14,814 nt of DNA from UBA287 sp034190325 (lineage in GTDB: Archaea; Thermoplasmatota; UBA186; UBA287). Below, piece after piece: positions 1-6,565 of the stretch. The translations under genes were made by a program, and so were the position numbers. The stretch covers positions 1 through 14,814 of the forward strand of contig JAXHST010000095.1 in assembly GCA_034190325.1 (NCBI GenBank). Direction: 5' to 3'. Each line of letters starts with the position of its first letter. Position 1 is the first letter of the stretch. Under the pieces are notes generated by a model, which saw only the letters and a program-made list of their open reading frames with translations, was not told the DNA's origin and searched no databases.

Positions 1-28
1 TTAAGCTCTCTAAACTATAAAGGCAAAC

Positions 29-751
29 GTGAAAATAAAGCCCGTGCTCGATGAACCCGCACTTATAGTTGGAGATTTCCTCGTGGTCAGTGACCTACAT
101 ATAGGGATAGAGAACGAATTCAATGAGAAGGGGATATCTATCCCAGACCAGACAGAGAAGCTTCTAGCAAGACTCATCTCTCTGAGCAGGAGAGAGAAGG
201 TAAAAAAGCTAATAATTCTTGGGGATGTGAAGCACCTTGTGCCCAGGACAGTTTTTCATGAGCGCGTAGCTCTGATAAATTTTTTTGGAGGACTGAAGCA
301 GAGCTTTAAAAGAATAATATTAACGCAGGGAAATCATGACGTTCTTCTGCCCGAGCTCGGTATAGAGATGTATCCATCAACAGGAGTAAGGATAGAGGAT
401 TGCGGATTTTTTCATGGCCATGCATACCCCGGCGCAGAGGTTATGAAAGCTAGCAGGTGGTTCATGGGGCACGAGCATGCATCCATAGAGCTAAGAGATT
501 CGTATGGCGTCAGGAGTGTTGAGCCGTGCTGGTTGAGAATAACAAAAGAGGTTAAAGATGAAAGAGAAGAGAAAAAGACAATAACGGTTATGCCTCCCTT
601 CAATCCCCTCCTTTCCGGGGGGATAGGCGAGAGATTTCTCAGCCCGGTGCTGAGAGATGTAAAAGATAGCGATGTCGAAGTGTATCTCTTAGATGGCACT
701 TATCTCGGAAGTTTGCAGATAATAAGGAGAAGGTATGCTAGAACTGCTTGA
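29..751 (+). CDS. SbcD/Mre11-related archaeal metallophosphoesterase, helicase partner
   Basis: This is a 240-residue calcineurin-like metallophosphoesterase of the archaeal SbcD-related group. The metal-binding motifs appear in order: SDLHIG (Asp22, His24), GDVKH (Asp66), GNHD (Asn102, His103), an HGH at 129-131, and GHEH at 147-150. All usual two-metal ligands are present, so an active phosphodiesterase or nuclease is likely; the substrate is unknown. The C-terminal part (about 165-240) is the family's small beta-rich extension. The start is GTG at 29, just before the conserved N-terminal strand; only 28 bases lie upstream, so the promoter cannot be judged. The gene overlaps the Lhr-type helicase by 17 bases. 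Lhr-type helicases are known to be found beside such phosphoesterases in archaea and bacteria, which suggests a joint role in nucleic-acid repair or processing (inference). Confidence 0.9.
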   Translation: MKIKPVLDEPALIVGDFLVVSDLHIGIENEFNEKGISIPDQTEKLLARLISLSRREKVKKLIILGDVKHLVPRTVFHERVALINFFGGLKQSFKRIILTQGNHDVLLPELGIEMYPSTGVRIEDCGFFHGHAYPGAEVMKASRWFMGHEHASIELRDSYGVRSVEPCWLRITKEVKDEREEKKTITVMPPFNPLLSGGIGERFLSPVLRDVKDSDVEVYLLDGTYLGSLQIIRRRYARTA

Positions 752-3341
752 TGAAAGGGTTGTAGAGGCTGCTGGAGCTATAGGGATTGAGGAAGAGACA
801 GAACCACAAAGACTTGCTATACCTCTTATTCTATCAGGAAAGAATGTGCTTACCATAGCCCCTACAGGATATGGCAAAACCGAGGCTGCTATGCTTCCAG
901 TTTTTAGCAAAGCTCTGGAAGATAAAGAAGAAGGGGTTTTTGCTCTCTATGTTACTCCTCTACGTGCTCTAAACAGAGATATGTTGAAGAGGCTGCTAAA
1001 GCTTGCTGTAAGACTTGATGTGAGTATAGCTGTGCGCCATGGGGATACCCCTGCCAGTGAGAGAGCAAAGCAGACAAGGAAACCCCCGAAAATAATGATA
1101 ACAACACCCGAAACGCTACAGATCCTGCTTACGGCAAAGCGTATGAAAAACAACTTCAAGAATCTAAGGTTTGTGATAATCGACGAGATACATGAGCTCG
1201 TAGATAACAAGAGGGGAGCACAGCTGGCTGTTGCTCTTGAAAGGTTGCAGGATCTGAGTAAGAGAGAAATCCAGCGTATAGGACTCAGCGCTACCGTGGG
1301 AAACCCGGAGGAGGTTTCAGAGTTTCTGTGCGGTAAAGACAGGTTTGGGAATAAAAGGGATTGCGCTATTGTGGATGTCAGCGGTATTAAAAGGATGAGG
1401 GTTGAGGTTATCAAAGCATTCGAGGACCCTATAAAAGTTTGCAGGGAGCTTATAGAAAAGCACAATGCTACCCTTCTATTCACAAATACAAGAGAGACGG
1501 CAGAATACATCGCATCCGAGATGGATGATGAAAGCATAGGGGTGCACCACGGATCTCTCTCAAAAGAGGTTCGCATAGAGGCTGAGGATGCCTTTAAAGA
1601 GGGAAGGTTAAAGGCGCTCATATGCACTTCGTCTTTAGAGCTTGGCATAGATGTTGGCAGAGTCGATTTTGTGATACAGTACAATAGCCCCAGGCAGGTG
1701 ACAAGGCTGCTGCAGCGCGTAGGTAGAAGCATGCACCGCAGGGATCTAATATCAGAGGGTGCAATAATAGCAACAAACTTCGATGAGTATGCTGAATCTC
1801 TAGCTATAAAGAAACTCGCTGAAGAGGGAAGGATAGAAAGAGCAAGGATGATTCGCAATCCTTTAGATGTTCTGGCCAATCAGATAGTTGGTATCCTTCT
1901 ATCCGAAGGAGGAAGCGAGAAAGAAAGCATATTTGCAACCATAAAAAGGGCTTATCCTTTCTATGGTATGGAAGCTTTTGACTCTGTGGTTGAGCAGTTA
2001 GCATACGAACGGATTGTTGGTTTGAGCGGGGATAGGATCTTTTTAAAGAGGAAGGGCTTTGAGTACTACTTCACAAACCTCTCCATGATACCCGATGAGC
2101 GTGTTTTCTCTGTAATACAATACTCTACAAGGAAGAGAATAGGAAACCTTGACGAATCTTTTGTCTCTTCATATGTAAAGCCACAGAGCACCTTCATATT
2201 CAAGGGAGAAACATGGGAGGTTGTTAAGATAGAGGAGGATAGGATCATAGTTGAGAAGAAAAAAAGCACTGCCGCGATACCTTCATGGATAGGTGAAGAG
2301 ATACCTGTGCCATTTGAGGTAGCGCAGGAGGTGGGAAGAAAAAGGAAAGGAATGCTCGAAGGGCAGAGTGATGATAAAACGGTGACAGTGGAGAGTGATG
2401 AGAATGTGATAGTTATAAACTGCTGTTTCGGGACTTTAGTCAACGAATCCTTATCCAGATACCTGTCTTCAATGCTTCTGAGAGAGTTCGGCGAGAGCTT
2501 CAGCATGGGGGTAGATCCCTGCAGAATAGTGATAAAGCCGCCCAGAAAGATAGCATCTCTTGAGCAGAAGATAATAGAATACCTGCTGAGCAATAACGAC
2601 CTCAGAAAAGCCACAGAGTCAGTAATAAATGGAACTTATCAACTTCGCTATGTTCTCTTCCACGTTGCAAGGCGCTTCGGAGCAATAAAGAAGAGTACGA
2701 GCTTCAGGGATCTGAGCGGTAGAGTCTTTTCGGCATTTGATAGAACGCCCATATATGATGAGGCTTTAAGAGAGATGTTCGAAGAGAGGCTAGACGTCAG
2801 CATGTGCGAGGATCTTTTGCGGAGAATGAGAGAAGGAGAGATAAATGTAAAGCAGGCCTCATTCTCTGAGATAAGCAGAATAGGGCTAACAAAGGAACAG
2901 ATAGTATCTCCACTGCGCTCTGAGCATGAGATCCTCTCTCTACTGAAGGAAAGGCTCGAGAACAGCGATATAATGCTATTCTGTATGAATTGCAAAAAGT
3001 ACCAGCAGGTGACAAAGGTAAGGCGAGTAAGCTCAACAAAATGCCCCCTCTGTGGCTCCATAAGGATTACTGTTCTCAGGCCATGGGAGAAAGAGAAACT
3101 CGCAGCTCTCAGAAAGAAGAACAGCGAGGAGGAAAAAGTAATAAAAGATCTCTATGTTGTTTCTAATCTATTCAATTCTTACGGTAAATCCCTGCTTCTG
3201 GCTATAGCAGCAAATGGCGTAGGTGCAACAACGGCTATGCGTGTCCTGAGATCCACAAGAAGGGGGGATGAAGAAACACTGCTGCGCAAAATACTGGAGG
3301 CGGAGCTCACCTATGCAAGGACAAAAGATTTCTGGGATTGA
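735..3341 (+). CDS. lhr: Lhr-type superfamily 2 DEAD/DEAH helicase
   Basis: An 868-residue SF2 helicase of the archaeal Lhr (large helicase-related) group. Visible motifs: Gln-motif region near residue 25, Walker A APTGYGKTE (42-50), TPLRAL (74-79), TTPETL (123-128), DEIH (150-153), LSAT (184-187), and the second RecA domain with TNTRETAE (250-257) and QRVGRSMHR (327-335). A Lhr-type winged-helix and auxiliary C-terminal region follows. Near the end is a zinc-ribbon-like CxxC-x16-CxxC (Cys750, 753, 770, 773). Lhr proteins are 3'-5' translocating DNA/RNA helicases linked to DNA repair or RNA metabolism; the exact substrate here is unknown. ATG at 735 is preceded by an AAGGAGAAGG ribosome site at 723-732 lying inside the upstream phosphoesterase gene, indicating translational coupling. 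Length matches the archaeal family, with no truncation. Confidence 0.92.
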   Translation: MLELLDERVVEAAGAIGIEEETEPQRLAIPLILSGKNVLTIAPTGYGKTEAAMLPVFSKALEDKEEGVFALYVTPLRALNRDMLKRLLKLAVRLDVSIAVRHGDTPASERAKQTRKPPKIMITTPETLQILLTAKRMKNNFKNLRFVIIDEIHELVDNKRGAQLAVALERLQDLSKREIQRIGLSATVGNPEEVSEFLCGKDRFGNKRDCAIVDVSGIKRMRVEVIKAFEDPIKVCRELIEKHNATLLFTNTRETAEYIASEMDDESIGVHHGSLSKEVRIEAEDAFKEGRLKALICTSSLELGIDVGRVDFVIQYNSPRQVTRLLQRVGRSMHRRDLISEGAIIATNFDEYAESLAIKKLAEEGRIERARMIRNPLDVLANQIVGILLSEGGSEKESIFATIKRAYPFYGMEAFDSVVEQLAYERIVGLSGDRIFLKRKGFEYYFTNLSMIPDERVFSVIQYSTRKRIGNLDESFVSSYVKPQSTFIFKGETWEVVKIEEDRIIVEKKKSTAAIPSWIGEEIPVPFEVAQEVGRKRKGMLEGQSDDKTVTVESDENVIVINCCFGTLVNESLSRYLSSMLLREFGESFSMGVDPCRIVIKPPRKIASLEQKIIEYLLSNNDLRKATESVINGTYQLRYVLFHVARRFGAIKKSTSFRDLSGRVFSAFDRTPIYDEALREMFEERLDVSMCEDLLRRMREGEINVKQASFSEISRIGLTKEQIVSPLRSEHEILSLLKERLENSDIMLFCMNCKKYQQVTKVRRVSSTKCPLCGSIRITVLRPWEKEKLAALRKKNSEEEKVIKDLYVVSNLFNSYGKSLLLAIAANGVGATTAMRVLRSTRRGDEETLLRKILEAELTYARTKDFWD

Positions 3342-3409
3342 TCTCCAGTGACCAAGGCTTCCTATGCAGAGCTGGGATGAATAGGGTTGTCTGATGAACG
3401 CTCATGGTT

Positions 3410-3441
3410 TGTGCTCTAAAATCTGCGTCTTAAAAATTTGC
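3410..3441 (+). repeat. Degenerate intergenic repeat, copy A
   Basis: TGTGCTCTAAA at 3410-3420 is identical to 13049-13059, and the alignment continues with one single-base gap through ATTTGC (3436-3441 against 13076-13081). By eye 26 of 32 positions match. Short shared words (GTGAC, TATGCA, GGGA..TGAAT) occur in the same order upstream of both copies. The function is unknown; a chance match is unlikely but not excluded. Confidence 0.45.
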
Positions 3442-3470
3442 TAAGGCTCCAATTGACTTTTTGCCACTTC

Positions 3471-3478
3471 TTAAATAT
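3471..3478 (+). promoter_or_regulatory. Candidate TATA box for structured RNA/leader
   Basis: TTAAATAT lies about 25 bases upstream of the start of the paired segment at 3494, the usual archaeal TATA-to-start spacing. If used, the transcript would begin close to the outer stem and reach the dikinase gene as a leader of about 115 bases, or end as a separate small RNA. It rests on box sequence and spacing only. Confidence 0.35.
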
Positions 3479-3493
3479 TCTACAAAAAACTGT

Positions 3494-3546
3494 AGGGAAT
3501 AGAGTCCTGTAGTTCAGTGAAGGATTCATACCCTGGGAAAGCTCCC
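3494..3546 (+). ncRNA. Candidate structured RNA or dikinase leader
   Basis: Two adjacent hairpins can be drawn. The first has an outer stem AGGG/CCCT (3494-3497 with 3531-3534), an internal loop (AATA against ATA), an inner 7-bp stem GAGTCCT/AGGATTC (3502-3508 with 3521-3527) and a 12-base loop (3509-3520). The inner stem holds one G-T pair, which is a wobble only in plus-strand RNA, the direction of the neighbouring genes. Immediately after comes GGGA-AAGC-TCCC (3535-3546). I recognise no known RNA family. It could be a small RNA, a 5' leader controlling the dikinase, or a coincidental fold. Confidence 0.4.
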
Positions 3547-3574
3547 GTACCTCTAATTATAAAGAATCTCTAAG

Positions 3575-3582
3575 TTTAAATA
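3575..3582 (+). promoter_or_regulatory. Probable TATA box for pyruvate phosphate dikinase
   Basis: TTTAAATA is centred about 35 bases before the ATG at 3614. An archaeal start 25-27 bases downstream would fall near 3605, giving a leader of less than 10 bases. This agrees with the weak ribosome site (only GGTG at 3604-3607). Confidence 0.55.
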
Positions 3583-3613
3583 GAAACAAAACTTTTATCC
3601 TCCGGTGTGAAAA

Positions 3614-6235
3614 ATGGCAAAGTACGCATATTACTTTGGGAAAGATGGAGCTGAAGGTAGAAGAGATATGAAGGATTTATTAGGAGGAAAAGGAGCAGGG
3701 CTTGCTGAGATGACAAACATTGGGCTCCCTGTGCCTCCTGGCTTTACAATAACAACAGAGGTCTGCGTTTATTACTACAGAAATAAAGAGTACCCTGAAG
3801 GGGTAAAAGAGCAGGTTGAGGCAGCTTTGCAAAAACTTGAAAATGAGATGGGACTCAACTTTGGGGATAGAGATAGACCTCTTCTGGTTTCTGTCCGCTC
3901 TGGCGCAAGGACAAGCATGCCGGGTATGATGGACACAATATTGAACGTTGGTCTAAATGATGAGAGTGTAAATGGCCTCTCAAAGATGACTGGCAATGAA
4001 CGCTTTGCATGGGACTCTTATAGAAGATTAATACAGATGTTTGGAGATGTTGTTCTCGGTATAAAACATGCAAAGTTCGAAGAGATCCTTCAGAGCGTAA
4101 AAGAGAAGAAAGGGCTGAAGTATGATTATGAGCTGAGCACAGAGGACCTGAAGGAGATTGTAAAACAGTACAAAGAACTGGTGAAGAAAGAGACAGGTAG
4201 AGATTTTCCACAGGATCCGAGGGAGCAGCTGTGGCTCGCTATAGACGCAGTTTTTAAGTCGTGGGATAATCAGAGAGCAATAACCTACAGGAAGATAAAC
4301 AGCATACCTGACGATTGGGGTACAGCAGCAAATGTTCAAACCATGGTCTTCGGGAACATGGGTGAGAATAGTGCTACTGGCGTCGGCTTCACAAGGAATC
4401 CTGCAACAGGGGAGAAAAATATGTATGGAGAATTCCTGTCAAACGCTCAGGGTGAAGACGTCGTGGCTGGCATAAGAACTCCTCTACCTATCTCCGAGCT
4501 CGAGAGAACAATACCAGATGCGTACAGACAGTTGCTTAACGTGGCTGAGACGCTCGAGAAGCACTATAAGGATGTTCAGGACTTCGAGTTCACAATACAG
4601 CAGGGCAAACTCTATATGCTGCAGACAAGAACAGGAAAAAGGACGGCTCTGGCAGCTGTGAAGATAGCTGTAGATATGGTCAAAGAAGGGCTCATAAGTG
4701 AGGAGGAAGCCGTCATAAGAATAGAGCCGGAACAGGTGGAGACGCTCCTGCATCCTATGATAGATCCTGAAGCTGAGGTAAATGAGATAGCCAGAGGGCT
4801 GCCCGCTTCTCCGGGGGCTGTAACAGGTAAGGTTATATTTGATTCGGCAGAGGCTGCTGAGATAAAGGAGAAGGATCCAAAAGCAAAGATGATCCTTGTG
4901 AGAGCTGAGACCTCTCCCGAGGACATTGCCGGGATGGATGCATGTGAAGGGATATTAACACAGCATGGTGGTATGACCAGCCATGCGGCAGTGGTCTCGA
5001 GGGCGATGGGTAAAGTATGCATCGTTGGCTGTGAAGCAATATCTGTGGCAAGGGAAGAATTCAGGGCTAAAGACGTGGTGGTGAAGAAGGGGGATGTAAT
5101 AACCCTTGATGGAACAAATGGTAGAGTGATATTGGGCGATGCCCCAAAGGTTGAAGCCTCAGTTATGGGCGAGTTTGCCGAGCTCCTCAGCTATGCTGAT
5201 AAATTTAGAAGACTCGGCGTTCGTGCTAATGCAGATACACCAGAGCAGGCAAGAGTAGCGCATAATTTTGGTGCAGAGGGTGTAGGTCTCTGCAGAACAG
5301 AGCATATGTTCTTCGGAGGAGAGCGTATAAAAGCCATGAGGGAGATGATACTATCCGATACAGAGGATCAGCGCAAGAAAGCTCTCAGCAAGCTTCTGCC
5401 AATGCAGAGAAGTGACTTCATAGAGTTCTTCAGGGAGATGGTCGGTAAGCCCGTTATAATAAGAACCATAGATCCCCCGCTCCACGAGTTTTTGCCAAAA
5501 ACTGAGGAGCAGATAAAGGATCTGGCAGAGGCTATGGGTATAAGCGAAAAAGAGCTCAAGCGCAAGGCAGAATCACTCCATGAGATCAATCCGATGCTTG
5601 GTCACAGAGGTTGCAGATTGGGCATAACTTACCCGGAAATAACTGAGATGCAGACCAGAGCGATATTTGAGGCTGCATGTCAGGTGAAGAGAGAGGGAAA
5701 GGAGGTTATAGCAGAGGTTATGATCCCTGTTGTCAACGATGTCAGAGAGTTCATAAACCAGAAAGAGATCGTTGATAGAGTTGCTAAAAAGGTGATGCAG
5801 GAACAGGAGACAGATATAAGGTATAAGGTGGGAATAATGGTGGAATTGCCAAGGGCCTGCGTTACTGCGGACAGAATAGCAAAACATGCAGAATTTTTCT
5901 CCTTTGGAACGAATGATCTCACGCAGACAACCTTTGGTTTCTCCAGAGATGATGTGGGTAAGTTTGTGCCAGAGTTCATAAAGAGAGGTATTCTGGATTT
6001 TGACCCATTCCAGAGGCTGGATGAAGAGGGCGTTGGAGAGCTCATGAAGATAGCTGTTACAAAGGGTAAAAGCGCAAACGCAGAGATAGAGTTAGGCATA
6101 TGCGGAGAGCACGGAGGAGATCCAAGTTCGATAGATTTCTGTCATAGAGCTGGATTGGACTATGTGAGCTGTTCTGCATATAGAGTGCCTGTGGCCAGGC
6201 TTGCTGCAGCCCATGCATCTTTGAGGAAAAGATGA
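3614..6235 (+). CDS. ppdK: Pyruvate, phosphate dikinase
   Basis: This 873-residue enzyme interconverts pyruvate + ATP + phosphate and PEP + AMP + pyrophosphate. All three domains of the family are visible: an N-terminal ATP-grasp region (GGKGAGLAEM near residue 24, through about 340); the swivelling phosphohistidine domain with GGMTSHAAVVSRAMG, catalytic His457; and a C-terminal PEP/pyruvate TIM barrel (about 520-873) ending in GICGEHGGDP, whose Cys830 matches the known active-site cysteine. Length agrees with bacterial-type dikinases (about 870-880). The start agrees with the family N-terminus (Tyr/Phe-rich, then LGGKGAGLAEM). It is transcribed alone, with its own promoter and a U-rich tract downstream. 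In an archaeon it could serve glycolysis or gluconeogenesis as an alternative to pyruvate kinase or PEP synthase. The family is related to PTS enzyme I. Confidence 0.97.
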   Translation: MAKYAYYFGKDGAEGRRDMKDLLGGKGAGLAEMTNIGLPVPPGFTITTEVCVYYYRNKEYPEGVKEQVEAALQKLENEMGLNFGDRDRPLLVSVRSGARTSMPGMMDTILNVGLNDESVNGLSKMTGNERFAWDSYRRLIQMFGDVVLGIKHAKFEEILQSVKEKKGLKYDYELSTEDLKEIVKQYKELVKKETGRDFPQDPREQLWLAIDAVFKSWDNQRAITYRKINSIPDDWGTAANVQTMVFGNMGENSATGVGFTRNPATGEKNMYGEFLSNAQGEDVVAGIRTPLPISELERTIPDAYRQLLNVAETLEKHYKDVQDFEFTIQQGKLYMLQTRTGKRTALAAVKIAVDMVKEGLISEEEAVIRIEPEQVETLLHPMIDPEAEVNEIARGLPASPGAVTGKVIFDSAEAAEIKEKDPKAKMILVRAETSPEDIAGMDACEGILTQHGGMTSHAAVVSRAMGKVCIVGCEAISVAREEFRAKDVVVKKGDVITLDGTNGRVILGDAPKVEASVMGEFAELLSYADKFRRLGVRANADTPEQARVAHNFGAEGVGLCRTEHMFFGGERIKAMREMILSDTEDQRKKALSKLLPMQRSDFIEFFREMVGKPVIIRTIDPPLHEFLPKTEEQIKDLAEAMGISEKELKRKAESLHEINPMLGHRGCRLGITYPEITEMQTRAIFEAACQVKREGKEVIAEVMIPVVNDVREFINQKEIVDRVAKKVMQEQETDIRYKVGIMVELPRACVTADRIAKHAEFFSFGTNDLTQTTFGFSRDDVGKFVPEFIKRGILDFDPFQRLDEEGVGELMKIAVTKGKSANAEIELGICGEHGGDPSSIDFCHRAGLDYVSCSAYRVPVARLAAAHASLRKR

Positions 6236-6257
6236 AGGTAGAGGGGGACAAGTAACC

Positions 6258-6283
6258 TCTTTTCTTTTTATTTTTATTTTTTT
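6258..6283 (+). terminator. U-rich terminator after dikinase gene
   Basis: A run of T interrupted by single C or A bases begins 23 bases after the dikinase stop codon. Archaeal RNA polymerase terminates on such U-rich tracts without needing a hairpin. Confidence 0.6.
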
Positions 6284-6305
6284 GGTTCTGTGTCAACATT
6301 GGTTA

Positions 6306-6359
6306 GAATACGAACGTGCTTGCACGTTCTATAGACCGAGCTTAAGCTCGGTCGTATTC
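6306..6359. repeat. Nested palindrome forming a compact three-way junction
   Basis: The outer arms GAATACG (6306-6312) and CGTATTC (6353-6359) are exact inverted repeats. Directly inside sit two further perfect hairpins: AACGTGC-TT-GCACGTT (6313-6328) and ACCGAGC-TTAA-GCTCGGT (6335-6352). They are separated only by CTATAG, itself a palindrome. Three 7-bp arms use all but 12 of 54 bases. Just outside, TT at 6303-6304 can pair with AA at 6360-6361 around a bulged A6305. The symmetry means RNA from either strand, or extruded DNA, could fold the same way. It could be a structured RNA, a MITE-like insertion, or a protein/recombinase site; no flanking direct repeat is obvious. Confidence 0.75.
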
Positions 6360-6396
6360 AAACTCACTATATGCAGATTCCCCCGTAGAACCTTAG

Positions 6397-6438
6397 CGAC
6401 CTCTCTAAATTTTATTTATTTTTATGTTGAAGTTTGCC
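6397..6438 (+). repeat. Possible degenerate intergenic repeat, copy C
   Basis: CGACCT followed by CTCTAAA, and later ATGT-TG-AAG-TTTGCC, echo the copy at 13044-13082 (CGACCTGTGCTCTAAA, then ATGTCTGCAAGATTTGCC), but with a T-rich insertion between the two halves. It also lies on the plus strand in a gap between genes. The match is weaker than that between copies A and B and may be chance. Confidence 0.25.
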
Positions 6439-6527
6439 GTCAATACATCTATTGCCTGTGAATTAAAGAAATGGTGGATAGGAATTAGAGATTTAAAGGC
6501 CTAGCATTTGTGAGCCTTAAGCGAAAT

Positions 6528-6537
6528 CTATAATATC
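6528..6537 (+). promoter_or_regulatory. Candidate TATA box for P-loop protein gene
   Basis: CTATAATATC lies 29-38 bases before the ATG at 6566. A start 25 bases downstream would leave a very short leader containing at least part of the GGTGGTGAT ribosome site (6554-6562). An alternative is ATTTAAAG near 6491. Confidence 0.4.
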
Positions 6538-6565
6538 TTTGAGAGCGCTTAGGGGTGGTGATAGA

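Larger units (their letters stand above)
3342..3613 (+). other. Intergenic region, helicase to dikinase
   Basis: This 272-base gap has no credible gene. It contains, left to right: a stretch (about 3353-3441) whose 3' part resembles a second intergenic gap at 13049-13081; a TATA-like box at 3471-3478; a paired two-hairpin segment at 3494-3546; and a second TATA-like box at 3575-3582 just ahead of the dikinase start. No clear U-rich terminator follows the helicase stop. Confidence 0.7.
6236..6565 (+). other. 330-base intergenic region with terminator and palindromes
   Basis: No credible gene is seen on either strand. The content is a U-rich tract at 6258-6283, a 54-base three-way-junction palindrome at 6306-6359, a weak third copy of the intergenic element at 6397-6438, an AT-rich stretch around 6405-6425, and an imperfect inverted repeat (TTAAAGGC near 6493-6500 with GCCTTAA about 13 bases later). 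Candidate promoter and ribosome-binding sequences for the next gene close the region. Confidence 0.7.

Noticed and set aside
3353..3445. Box C/D guide RNA, prompted by CTGATGA near 3391 and GGGATGA near 3374
   Set aside because: The first base of box C does not fit, the only CTGA overlaps the candidate box, and no terminal stem or proper D box follows.
3342..3613. tRNA gene in the gap before the dikinase
   Set aside because: A GTTCA word and hairpins are present, but no acceptor stem, anticodon arm or correctly spaced T-arm can be assembled.
6539..6565. TTG start for the P-loop protein at 6539
   Set aside because: It lies next to the predicted TATA box, adds residues foreign to the family and lacks a ribosome site; ATG 6566 has GGTGGTGAT in place.
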